Positions 10,940-21,497 of a DNA stretch of 64,000 nucleotides are shown in pieces. The stretch covers positions 1,426,001 to 1,490,000 of the forward strand of contig JAGYXB010000018.1 of the NCBI GenBank assembly GCA_022495005.1, written 5' to 3'. The notes beneath the pieces are model-generated. The model worked only from the letters and a program-made list of their open reading frames with translations. It was not told the origin of the DNA and did no database searches. Origin of the DNA: Rhyacophila brunnea. Its lineage: Eukaryota; Arthropoda; Insecta; Trichoptera; Rhyacophilidae. Made by a program: the position numbers and the translations under genes. The stretch's first letter is position 1, and every line of letters begins with the position of its first letter.

Positions 10940-11566
10940 TCAGCTAACCGGCAACCGTGGAGTTTCCACTCTCGACACCCATTCTTTTATGAATGAATGA
11001 CGTGGCCAGTTATCCGCCTTCAAAACAGTGTCCGTGACATCAGAAGGGATACCTACCTTGAAGGATGCATAGTCCCCCCTTGATTTGATTTTCACGACTG
11101 TGAAATCAGCGGTACATAACTTATTTAAATAGGTTAAAACATCAGCCGTTGTTGTATCTCTGTGAAGCGGGCAGATGTGATACTGCTTCACAACAGTTTT
11201 TGTTCGTCCAGCGAGGTTTCCCCGAACCGCAACACGCCGCTTCCGTGCGACGGTGGCCCATCCATCAACAATCCTAGGCGTAGGTAAATCTTCAGCTGGT
11301 TTCGGTTGTGAGGCCTCAGGTGACGATGAGGAGTCCTCTTCTGGGGCGACTGCTGGGATAACCCCGAGTGCAGGATAATTTTCTTTTCCAGGACGCAATT
11401 GTTCTAACGCGGCATTTTTTGAATTTGCATCGATTTGTTGTTTCGTCGATGCTCGGCGCTTACTTTGCGCTCGCGTTTCAACAGTCGTTTTCGAACTTGC
11501 TGTACTAATTGGTTTCACCGTATTATCACTAATTACGGCGGACGTAATTGCTGGCGAAGTACACAC
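10940..11566 (-). pseudogene. Retrotransposon ORF1, 5'-truncated (nucleic-acid-binding protein)
   Basis: 208 codons remain. The frame contains no methionine at all; the apparent start at 11566 is GTG, and the frame runs on to a stop near 11597, so the natural N-terminus is missing. The first 110 residues are low complexity (Ser/Thr/Ala/Pro, basic patch KRRASTKQQ) and likely disordered. Residues about 125-200 (KQYHICPLHRDTT, ..., SFKVGIP, ..., DNWPRHSFIKEW) match the compact C-terminal domain common in ORF1 of insect CR1-like elements, whose N-terminal zinc finger, if there was one, is lost. It ends in TGA, in the same frame as ORF2 and with no spacer. In full-length relatives ORF1 binds the element RNA. 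Confidence 0.8.
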
Positions 11567-11605
11567 TGTATTTACTCTATTTGAGTCACACTGTATTTAC
11601 TCTAT
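11562..11605. repeat. 19-bp direct repeat at the retrotransposon 5' junction
   Basis: CACACTGTATTTACTCTAT occurs at 11562-11580 and again at 11587-11605, a 25-bp period. It sits where ORF1 becomes truncated. No copy is seen at the 3' end, so it is not a normal target-site duplication; a tandem duplication made while the 5' end was joined is the simplest reading. Confidence 0.7.
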
Positions 11606-12192
11606 GTGGGTGATAGAATGACCACCTTAAATTTTCATAACCTCGTATCTAAATATATAAAAATCTTATATATATTTTTTAAGAAATCTCCGACTTATAA
11701 TCTGCATGTGTAAGCTATTATAAAAAAAGTATATGTGGGTTGACGTTTTTCTCACTAGAGATCACACCAAAGTGTACGTGAGGTGAATATATTATATGGC
11801 GGAAAGATTTTTCAGAGATTTGAAACAAAGCGTAATGGAGGTAGTGTGGTTTTATGGCAGGCGAGATAAGACTGGCATGCTCTTAGGAATTTTGTAATTT
11901 GTAATGTGTAAAAAAGTTCGTGGACTATAAAAAAAGTCATATTTGTTTTAGAAGAAAAGTGCTTAGCATAATATGTTATATTTTGAAAAATCTGTTCACA
12001 GATGTTTACAAAACATTGCGTGATATAGTGAAGGTATCTGAAAAGATCGCCCTATGAGAATAGATTGTTGTATATTCTTTCTTAAACGGATAGTATTTTG
12101 GGGATGACCAGGAGGTGTAGAGAGTCGTCAGGAGGAGAGATGAATGGAGAAACGAGTTTTATTTGAAGAGTAAACAGTCGGTACAGGAGTAT
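11606..12192. other. Non-coding stretch
   Basis: No supported feature between the retrotransposon and the palindromic MITE. Confidence 0.4.
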
Positions 12193-12533
12193 GGACCGTT
12201 TCAGACGGGAGACTGGTGTCGCGCTCAATATAATATAGGAGCCCTTTGTATTCGAATAAACGGGCCTTTGTATTATTTTTAGGATCGCTCCAGAGCTAAT
12301 GAGTCAATGCATAGTTTTGCGTTATAAATTAGAACATAAAACTGGCTGCGATCATAAAAACAAGTGTATCGGCGGCTTGCAAATGTAGCGGCCGACGGAA
12401 AAGTGTACCGGACACGCGTTGAGTCATTATCTCTGGGGCGTTCATAAACACAATACAAAGACCCGTTTATTCTAACACAAATGCCTCCTTATTATATACG
12501 AGCGCGACACCGGTGTCCCGTCTGAAACGGGCC
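12193..12533. mobile_element. 341-bp near-palindromic MITE (copy 1)
   Basis: The ends are inverted copies starting GGNCCGTTTCAGACGGG, and inverted similarity continues far inward (RAGCTAATGAGTCAA on one side, TTGAGTCATTATCTC on the other), so almost the whole element can fold back. It is flanked by TAT on both sides (12190-12192, 12534-12536), a 3-bp target duplication as made by PIF/Harbinger-type transposases. A second copy lies at 57280-57619. No coding capacity. Confidence 0.8.
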
Positions 12534-12599
12534 TATGTTACATGAGTGTTATGTTGCAATAATTGATACATAAATGATACTTTTTAATTAACTATTTAT

Positions 12600-12830
12600 T
12601 TTAATCAACGAAAAATTCACAAGATTTAAGAATGTACCATTCAAATTATTGAACATACATAATTTTGAAAAACACTTATGAGAAAATATATTATAACCAA
12701 TAGAAAAAATCTTTTTTGAAAAAAGTAAGACACCCGGCAGAAATCGAACCTGCATCTATTAAGTTTACGCCCCGTCCACGCATTGTCCACTATGCTACTA
12801 GGCGACATACTAATTACGACAAATTTTAAC
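12600..12830 (-). repeat. tRNA-derived SINE with conserved tail
   Basis: On the minus strand: a tRNA-like head (TAGCATAGTGGACAATGCGT, then GCAGGTTCGATTTCTGCCGG with good A- and B-box likeness), then a T-rich linker, then a tail with TAAGTGTTTTTCAAAATTA, TATGTTCAATAATTTGAATG and AAATCTTGTGAATT. The same head-linker-tail order occurs at 32105-32290, so this is a defined SINE family. The head is probably the internal RNA polymerase III promoter. It encodes nothing and would use retrotransposon machinery from elsewhere. Confidence 0.65.
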
Positions 12831-13812
12831 TATTGGCCTTTTAATACCTGCTCATCAGCGCTCTTCCAAATCAAGCTACTATTGGCAATCGGTTTTTGTT
12901 TATTAAATCAAAGTATGTACCTACTATAAAGACACACTAACAAATGGCACAAAACGACTCAAATGTAGTTGTAGAAACTTCAATCAATTAAGATTCAAAT
13001 TCAAATTCCATCAAGTACCCTCATAATAGTTAATCCTCTCGAAAATTATTATAATGCTGACTTTTAATTAAAACAATGCTGACTTTTAATTAAAGACTAT
13101 CTAAAGTTAATATATATAGTATAATAATTGTTGTTTGTGTTTTTCAGCAATTAGATAACAACGTTGATAATCACCTTCCAAAATGGTTAAATCATTTCAC
13201 TTAGTATTTATCATAATTTGATATCGTTACAACGATGAAACAAACTTTTAATTAATAATCAATTACAGTAGTTTCCATGAATATTGAAAAACACTAGGTA
13301 CTAAATATTTGGTAGGCAGAATACGAATTTAAACGGTTTGAAAATATTTATTCAACTGTAAAATATACAAATTATTCAAAACGTGATACGATACTTGGTT
13401 AAAATGACAATTTAATTCTTGCTGGTTTTCAAATTTTGCCGATATGAATTATCATTTAGTGTGGTCCATGTCGCTATTGTATTCAAATATAATTGGTCAA
13501 TATTGACCAAAGAGTTATACGGTAAAAGTTTAGGAAACAAAGTTGTAGTATATTGTGACTAAATAAACTTTATTTCTGTTTGAATATTTAGAATAGATTA
13601 TTTTAATAATGTTTATAATAATGATTCAGTTTCACGAAATAAATACATATACGAACACCAATTTATCACGGTGAATTTATTCTCTTGACAATTTTGAAAT
13701 GGAGTGCTGAGTAAGACTGCTCAGACTATCCTGATGGGATTCATGAAGTTGCTATCAATTAATACAAGTGCTCTGATGCAACATAAGCATGATGTTAGAA
13801 AATACTTTCATT
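12831..13812. other. AT-rich stretch with a dispersed 26-bp motif at 12997-13022
   Basis: The 26 bases at 12997-13022 (containing CAAATTCCATCAAGTACCCT) are repeated exactly at 38673-38698, and are probably a fragment of a shared repeat. A short tandem duplication containing CTGACTTTTAATTAA occurs at 13057-13096. Otherwise nothing. Confidence 0.45.
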
Positions 13813-13814
13813 AT

Positions 13815-14041
13815 TGTGTCGCTAGATTTCAAAATCAGCCAAGTCCATAATATATGAATAGGAGAAAAACAGCTTTTTGTTTTCTAAAATACACAGTCAC
13901 AAGGGTGATATATTATTTCGAGTATAGAATATTTAAAATTAATAATGCAGAAATGTTAGAAAGCAGTAGTTCTTCAGCAATTAACAAAAAGGAAAAAATA
14001 CCTAAAGGTGGACTTGGCTGATTTTGAAATGTAGCGACACA
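13815..14041. mobile_element. 227-bp MITE, TGTGTCGCT family (copy 1)
   Basis: About 35-bp terminal inverted repeats starting TGTGTCGCTA and containing TTTCAAAATCAGCCAAGTCC, differing at about one position, flanked by TAT on both sides. No coding capacity. The end resembles that of the element at 30217-30496. Confidence 0.75.
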
Positions 14042-14044
14042 TAT

Positions 14045-16255
14045 ACCCACTTTTTTTTCCATTAGATTCTGGTATTATTATACTGAGATAGCTCTGACAT
14101 AGTGATATTTTCTTTAACCTTTTACCAATTATGGAAAACAATATATGGATTTATAATATAATATATGTTTAGTATGAATATGGCAGCCCTAATCCAATAC
14201 CAATTTATTACCTACCTCTTACCAATATCAATTTTATTGTGCGCCAGGTACATAATTAATAATTCAGTTATTGTTCATCAGTATTAGCATAAACACCTGT
14301 TTACCTGTTACCCGCCGAGACATCATTATAGGCAAGCCTTTTGAGCGACAATCATCGGGACACAGAGTGACTCAACAAGAAAGTATCGGGCGACCTTCGC
14401 TATTGCTAACGTCGCGTCTACTAATACTATCTATCACAAATGCATCTTCATCCCAAGATAACTTGTGTTACCGTTTTAATGATAGTACTGGTAGGGAGTG
14501 CGGGAACATGGCGCCAACATTATTATCAATATTAAAGGCTAGTACCTGGAATCCCTGTACAACCCCCCCAGCATCCAAATTATCCCATTTCTACAGTACA
14601 ATTAAAAGCGCCACCAATATATTATAATCGTTAGTGGTATTTTCGGATATAGTATGTTTACATGAACATTTTGTCGGGCCGATATTGAAATAAGTTATTT
14701 ATAGACAAAAGATTTTAAAAACATATTAATATAGCATTTTTTGCTGTCATTGCTTGCATGTGGTATGGGCAAGCTGAATTTTAATAATTTTATTAGAAGT
14801 AATCTGAGTGGAAGAGTGTTTTGAAAAACTAATTGCGTCGTTAGGATGGACAAGCAATTATTAGAATCCCTGATTCTGGAGGATAGACTGTACTGAGGAT
14901 GGTGATTTAAGGATGCTAGCTTCCACCTTGGGGTGTTTCTCCGTAAAAAGAAATGATTTAGTATTAGTTTTTGTTCGTAATGATATTCTATCTTGAGTAA
15001 TATTCAAAGATCCATAATACACCATATAGTCACGGGTAGTAACGGGCAGATGGAGGTTGTAGTATACAAAGTTAGTTAATTTAGTTAATACGGTTATCAA
15101 AATAAAATTTTGAAATAATCACTAGCGTGAATAAAAAAAGATATTGCCTCTTTTTTGATGATACATACATAATATTATGTGGAAATTAAGTACATAATAG
15201 TGTGACAGCCGAAATTGTTATCAACTAATATTTTTTGTAATTTAATATAAATAATGGACTTTCATATAGTTTTAAGAATGTTATGTGGCTGTTATAATTA
15301 TTATCATCAGGTATTATTATCATGCACAAATATGTGGTGAAGTTTATCAATATATATTAAGTGTCCATATTATGTAGAATCGACTCGATAGCGACCAAAG
15401 GTTTTTTTTTAAATTTATAATTATCCGTAGTGAAAACAGTTCTTAGGCTTTGTATTATGATGATACTTATATTATTGATGATCATATTATATTGCAGATA
15501 ATTACTAATAAAATTTTATTGTAAAAAAATCCACTTGGTTTGATTCGAGAAAACAATTAGAAGACGATACCAATTTGCTCTGAAAATGAATCCAATCAAA
15601 CAAAACAACTAAACTCTTTAAACGACTTCATTCATTAAAACCGCTCATAGCGCCGCGAACTTTTCGTCTCGTTCGAGTTAACCCATCCCACAGCTTTATC
15701 GGACTTTTAAAATGTATAATTGGAAAGCGGATATTTTTTATCCCGCGGAAAGCTTTGACGCGCCTCTTTCCAAAAGCTCAATTCACGAAAGCTTCTTCCG
15801 CATCTCCGCTCGGGAAAATGGGAATAAATCATGCAAGCATAAGTTTCGCGTCTATTGAAGATAATTTCGTGTACTTAACTTCTGGGTCTTCCCCGTTTTT
15901 GTTTTTATGGCCTCATTTTAGATTACAGGAAGTAAAAAATTGAAGTTTTACTTGTGTATTTTGTATTGCTTCCGAAGAAATATTGTTTTTATAGCTTGGT
16001 TAACAAATTGTTTTTTTGGTAATATCTACCGGAAGAAAATTACACATTACTTAGCTATCACGAAAATTAGAAAAGTTTTGATTTATATACCGAGTTTTGA
16101 TTTATGGTTTTCATTGGTGTTAACTGTCAATTCTTCATCGTAAGGCGTTATTTTAATTTATTTTATTATAATATTTGGAATGTTTTATGTATTGATTCGC
16201 TTCTCACTACAATTATTAAAATGTGCCTTTTTGGAAAATATATTTTTTTATAACG
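14045..16255. other. Non-coding stretch with GC-richer islands at 14290-14620 and 15640-15930
   Basis: Two islands stand out against the AT-rich background. The first holds a 118-codon frame (14271-14627, plus) rich in Ser/Thr/Leu with no recognisable domain; the second holds a 62-codon frame (15755-15943, plus). Neither has codon bias, domain motif or splice context convincing enough for a gene call. They could be untranslated exons, conserved non-coding elements or old repeats. Confidence 0.35.
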
Positions 16256-16257
16256 TA

Positions 16258-19200
16258 CTAGCTGAAGTACCCGGCTTCGCACAGGGTCACTTCGTGGTTA
16301 TATTTATCTTAGATATTTGAAAAATAATAAGAGTTAATTATTTTTTTAATATTAAAATATCTGTGTAATACAATATGGCAATATGAAAATAATTCTAATA
16401 GGAGTATAGGTCAAACATAAGAACACTAAATTAAAATCGAATCCAAAATATCAAAACGTTATTAATGTTATTAATATGTAGTAAAAAAAATCAAAATTGG
16501 ATGGAACAAACAAACAACAAACTTTGTATTTTATATAATAATAATTTAGAAACCTTCGCAAGTGTGCGCACAACAACTGACAAAAGTTTCAACGCAATCG
16601 GATGAATGGTATAGGAACGCATACGAATATTAGAAGAAGATGATTTTCTTAATCAGAAATCTTCGTGGGCATGCGCATGACAACTCACCAAAGTTTCATT
16701 GCAATCGGATTAATGGTATAGGAACGCAAACGAATAGAAGAAGAAGAATATGGTTGTACTAATTCAAAAACCTTCGCGGGCGTGCGCACAACAACTGGTC
16801 AAAATTTCATCACAATCGGATGAATGGCATAAGAACGCATACAAATAGAAGAAGAAAAAGATGATTGTACTAATTCAGAAACCTTTGCGGGCAAGGGCAC
16901 AACACTTGATCAAAATGTCATTGCAATCGGATGAATGGTATAGGAACGCATAAGAATAGAAGTAGAAGATGGTTTTCTAATTCAGAAATCTTCGTGGGCA
17001 TGCGCACGACAACACACCAAAGTTTCATTGCAATCGGATGAATGGTGTAGGTACGCATTCGAATAGAAGAAGATGATGGTTTTACTAATTCAGAAACCTT
17101 TGCAGGCGTACGCACGACAACTCATTAAAGTTTCATTGCAATCGGATGAATGGTATAGGAATGCATACGGATAGAAGAAGATGGTTGTACTAATTCAGAA
17201 ACCTTCGCGGGCTTGCGCACAACAACTGGTCAAATTTTCATCGCAATTGGATGAATGGTATAAGAACGCATACGAATAGAAGAAGATAGAATGAAGAAGA
17301 GGAAGAAGATGATGATTTTTCTAATTCAAAAACTTTTATGGATGTGCATACAACCACTTACCAAAATTTCATTGCAATCGGATGAATGGTATAGGAACTA
17401 TACGAATAAAAGAAAATAGAATGAAGAAAAAGAAGAAGATGAGGATTTTTCTAATTTAGAAACCTTCATGGGTGTGCATACAACCACTTACCAAAATTTC
17501 ATTGCAATCGGATGAATGGTATAGGAACCATACGAATAAAAGTAAATAGAATGAAGAAGAGGAAGAAGATGATGATTTTTCTAATTCAGACACCTCATGG
17601 ATGTGCATACAACCACTTACGAAAATTTAATTGCAATCGGATGAATGGTATAGGAACCAAGGAAGAAGAAGAAGATAGTTGTACTAATTCAAAAACCATT
17701 GCGGGTGTTACCACAATAACTGACGAAGGTTTCATCGTATTTGGATGAATGGTATAGGGACCATACGAATAAAAGAAGATAGAATGAAGAAGAAGAAGAA
17801 GATGGTTGTACTAATTCAGAAACCTTCGCGGGTATTGGCACAATTATTGACGAAAATTTTATTGCAGTCGGATGAATGGAATAGGAACGCATACGAATAG
17901 AAGAATATAGAATAGAAGAAAAAGAAGTAGAAGAAGATGGTTGTACTAATTCAAAAACCATTGCGGGTGTTACCACAACAACTGACGAAAGTTTTATTGC
18001 AATCGGATGTATGGTATAGGGACCATACGAATAAAAGAAGATAAAATGAAGAAGAAGAAGAAGAAGAAGATGGTTGTACTATTTTAGAAACCTTTGCGGG
18101 TGTTAACACAACAACTGACGAAGGTTTCATCGCAATCGGATGAATGGTATAGGAACCATACGATTAAAAGAAGATAGAATGAAGAAGAAGAAAAAGATGA
18201 TAATTTTTCTAATTCAAAAACCCTTATGGATGTGCATTCAACCACTTACCAAAATTTCATTGCAATCAGATGAATGGTATAGGAACCATACGAATAAAAG
18301 AAAATAGAATGAAGAAGAGGAAGAAGATGAGGATTTTTCTAATTTAGAAACCTTTATGGGTGTGCATACAACCACTTACCAAAATTTCATTGCAATCGGA
18401 TGAATGGTATAGGAACCATACGAATAAAAGTAAATATAATGAAGAAGAGGAAGAAGATGATGATTTTTCTAATTCAGACACCTCATGGATGTGCATACAA
18501 CCACCCACCAAAATTTAATTGCAATCAGATGAATGGTATAGGAACCAAGGAAGAATAAGAAGATAGTTGTACTAATTCAAAAACCATTGCGGGTGTTACC
18601 ATAATAACTGACGAAGGTTTCATCGCAATTGGATGAATGGTATAGGGACCATACGAATAAAAGAAGATAGAATGAAGAAGAAGAAGAAGATGATTGTACT
18701 AATTCAGAAACCTTCGCGAGTGTTGGCACAATTATTGACGAAAATTTTATTGCAATCGGATAGAAGAATATAGAATAGAAGAAAAAGAAGAAGAAGAAGA
18801 TGGTTGTACTAATTCAAAAACCATTGCGGGTGTTACCACAACAACTGACGAAAGTTTTATTGCAATCGGATGAATGGTATAGGGACCATACGAATAAAAG
18901 AAGATAAAATGAAGAAGAAGAAGAAGAAGAAGATGCTTGTGCTATTTCAGAAACCTTTGCGGGTGTTAACACAACAACTGACGAAGGTTTTATTGCAATC
19001 GGATGAATGGTATAGGGACCATACGAATAAAAGAAGATAAAATGAAGAAGAAGAAGAAGAAGAAGATGGTTGTACTATTTAAGAAACCTTTGCGGGTGTT
19101 AACACAACAACTGACGAAGGTTTTATTGCAATCGGATGAATGGTATAGGGACCATACGAATAAAAGAAGATAAAATGAAGAAGAAGAAGAAGAAGAAGAT

Positions 19201-21006
19201 GGTTGTAGTATTTCAGAAACCTTTGCGGGTGTTAACACAACAACTGACGAAGGTTTTATTGCAATCGGATGAATGGTATAGGGACCATACGAATAAAAGA
19301 AGATAGAATGAAGAAGAAGAAGAGGATGATAATTTTTCTAATTCAGAAACCTTCATGGGTGTGCATACAACCACTTACCAAAATTTCATTGCAATCGGAT
19401 GAATGGTATAGGAACCATACGAATAAAAGTAAATAGAATGAAGAAGAGGAAGAAGATGATGATTTTTCTAATTCAGACACCTCATGGATGTGCATACAAC
19501 TACTTACCAAAATTTAATTGCAATCGGATGAATGGTATAGGAACCAAGGAAGAAGAAGAAGATAGTTGTACTAATTCAAAAACCATTGCGGGTGTTACCA
19601 CAATAACTGACGAAGGTTTCATCGCAATTGGAAGAATGGTATAGGGACCATACGAATAAAAGAAGATAGAATGAAGAAGAAGAAGAAGAAGAAGAAGATG
19701 GTTGTACTAATTCAGAAACCTTCGCGGGTGTTGACACAATTATTGACGAAAATTTTATTGCAATCGGATGAATGGAATATGAACGCATACGAATAGAAGA
19801 ATATAGAATAGATGAAAAAGAAGTAGAAGAAGATGATTGTACTAATTCAAAAACCATTGCGGGTGTTACCACAACAACTGACGAAAGTTTTATTGCAATC
19901 GGATGAATGGTATAGGGACCATACGAATAAAAGAAGATTAAATGAAGAAGAAGAAGAAGAAGAAGATGGTTGTACTATTTCAGAAACCTTTGCGGGTGTT
20001 AACACAACAACTGACGAAGGTTTTATTGCAATCGGATGAATGGTATAGGGACCATACGAATAAAAGAAGATAAAATGAAGAAGAAGAAGAAGATGGTTGT
20101 ACTATTTCAGAAACCTTTGCGGGTGTTAACACAACAACTGACGAAGGTTTCATCGCAATCGGATGAATGGTATATGAACCATACGAATAAAAGAAAATAT
20201 AATGAAGAAGAGGAAGAAGATGATGATTTTTCTAATTCAAACACCTCATGGATGTGCATACAACCACTTACCAAAATTTAATTGCAATCGGATGAATGGT
20301 ATAGGAACCAAGGAAGAAGAAGAAGATAGTTGTACTAATTCAAAAACCATTGCGGGTGTTACCACAATAACTGACGAAGGTTTCATCGCAATTGGATGAA
20401 TGGTATAAGGACCATACGAATAAAAGAAGATAAAATGAAGAAGAAGAGAAAGAAGAAGATGGTTGTACTATTTCAGAAACCTTTGCGGGTGTTAACACAA
20501 CAACTGACGAAGGTTTTTTTGCAATCGGATGAATGGTATAGGGACCATACGAATAAAAGAAGATAAAATGAAGAAGAAGAAGAAGAAGAAGATAGTTGTA
20601 CTATTTCAGAAACCTTTGCGGGTGTTAACACAACAACTGACGAAGGTTTCATCGCAATCGGATGAATGGTATAGGAACCATACGAATAAAAGAAGATAGA
20701 ATGAAGAAGAAGAAGAAATGATAATTTTTCTAATTCAAAAACCTTTATGGATGTGCATACAACCACTTACCAAAATTTCATTGCAATCGGATGAATGGTA
20801 TAGGAACTATACGAATAAAAGAAAATAGAATGAAGAAGAAGAAGAAGATGAGGATTTTTCTAATTCAGAAACCTTTATGGGTGTGCATACAACCACTTAC
20901 CAAAATTTCATTGCAATCGGATGAATGATATAGGAACGCATACGGGACAGACACACAGTCAGACAGACATACAGACAGACAGACATTCATTTTTATATAT
21001 TAGTAT
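16258..21006 (+). mobile_element. Retroelement-like unit with an internal higher-order minisatellite
   Basis: The left end reads CTAGCTGAAGTACCCGGCTT, the style of leader seen in many arthropod RTE/Proto2-type dispersed repeats. The right end reads (CAGA)n then ATTCATTTTTATATATTAG, the matching 3' end. A second, short copy of that same 3' end follows at 21007-21155. Between these ends lies a large tandem array (16550-20940) whose monomer resembles the pre-terminal part of the element. No protein domain is present. My reading is a non-autonomous retroelement copy whose internal segment expanded by tandem duplication; the class assignment is inferred from the end sequences only. Confidence 0.55.
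16550..20940 (+). repeat. Tandem array, ~36 monomers of 105-135 bp with GAA-rich spacers
   Basis: A core around GCAATCGGATGAATGGTATA recurs about 36 times from 16595 to 20912 (mean spacing about 123 bp). Spacing is about 108 bp in the first seven copies and mostly 125-135 bp later, because later monomers have longer AGAATGAAGAAGAAGAAG spacers. Each monomer also has a CTAATTCAGAAACC element and a variable GGGTGTKNNCACAAC element. At least five monomer types recur in a fixed order, giving a higher-order unit of roughly 0.76-1.0 kb: the diagnostic CACCTCATGGATGTGC monomer recurs at about 17591, 18479, 19478 and 20241. All monomers have the same orientation. Short open frames such as 17512-17748 or 19399-19644 are by-products of the periodicity. 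Confidence 0.9.
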
Positions 21007-21155
21007 AGCCTATACTCTTCCCGCAAGGTCAAGCAATAAGTTTACAAAGTTTTATCGCAATCGGATGAACGGTATGGCTGCGCATTAAATACGAACAAAC
21101 AAACACACAAATACACAAACACACAAATATTAATTTTTATATATTAGATTATGCT
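21007..21155 (+). repeat. Second 3'-end fragment of the array-bearing element
   Basis: Contains ATCGCAATCGGATGAACGG, then (ACAAACAC)n and ATTTTTATATATTAG, the same 3' layout as 20900-21006 without the amplified interior. It shows the family also exists in unexpanded form, as a 5'-truncated copy. Confidence 0.65.
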
Positions 21156-21497
21156 GTTGATCAATTTTTATATTCTTCTTTTTCTTTCTTCTTTCATTCG
21201 TTCTTTAAAAAGGCACAGAATGATTAAGGAACATGAATTTGTTCAAGATATTCTTTTCAATTTATAAAATATAGTTTTTATAAAAAAAATATAATTAGAG
21301 AATTGCTTAATTTTTTATCAAAAATATATGTTCAGATTCTGTTAATAATTTTATAACATGGTTTTTTTTACAAATCTGTATTCGAACGAATACACCATGC
21401 ATTTAGGGTATACAAGTGAAAGTCAACACCATGAAATGTTTCAACATATTGTGTATGAATTAATTTTATATGCACAACTAGGAATACAGTTATAATA
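21156..21497. other. AT-rich spacer
   Basis: Nothing recognised before the mariner. TA at 21496-21497 is its target duplication. Confidence 0.4.

Larger units (their letters stand above)
7868..11605 (-). mobile_element. CR1/Daphne-like non-LTR retrotransposon, 5'-truncated, ORF2 intact
   Basis: A minus-strand element of about 3.7 kb. From its 5' side it contains an ORF1 remnant (11566-10940), ORF2 with endonuclease and reverse transcriptase (10939-8078), an AT-rich 3' UTR (8077-7890) and a 3' terminal microsatellite of four TTTGA units (7868-7890) in place of a poly(A) tail, as is common in CR1/L2-type elements. ORF1 has no ATG anywhere and a 19-bp direct repeat sits at the 5' junction, so the copy is 5'-truncated. 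ORF2 has no internal stop over about 950 codons, so the insertion is young compared with everything else here. A decayed relative of its 3' end lies at 34311-34920. Codon use and base composition are clearly less AT-rich than the surroundings. Confidence 0.92.

Noticed and set aside
14271..14627. 118-codon open frame as a host gene
   Set aside because: No domain, no splice context, low-complexity Ser/Thr-rich content; kept only as part of an unexplained GC-richer island.
17512..20399. Repeated 65-98 codon open frames on both strands (for example starting MNGIGTIRIK or MVTPAMVFEL)
   Set aside because: They follow the tandem monomers exactly, change frame with spacer length, and encode only Lys/Glu or Ser runs from the GAA tracts.
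16550..20940. CRISPR-like look of the array (repeats with variable spacers)
   Set aside because: The monomers are about 105-135 bp, diverged, with microsatellite spacers, inside a eukaryotic retroelement and with no cas genes.
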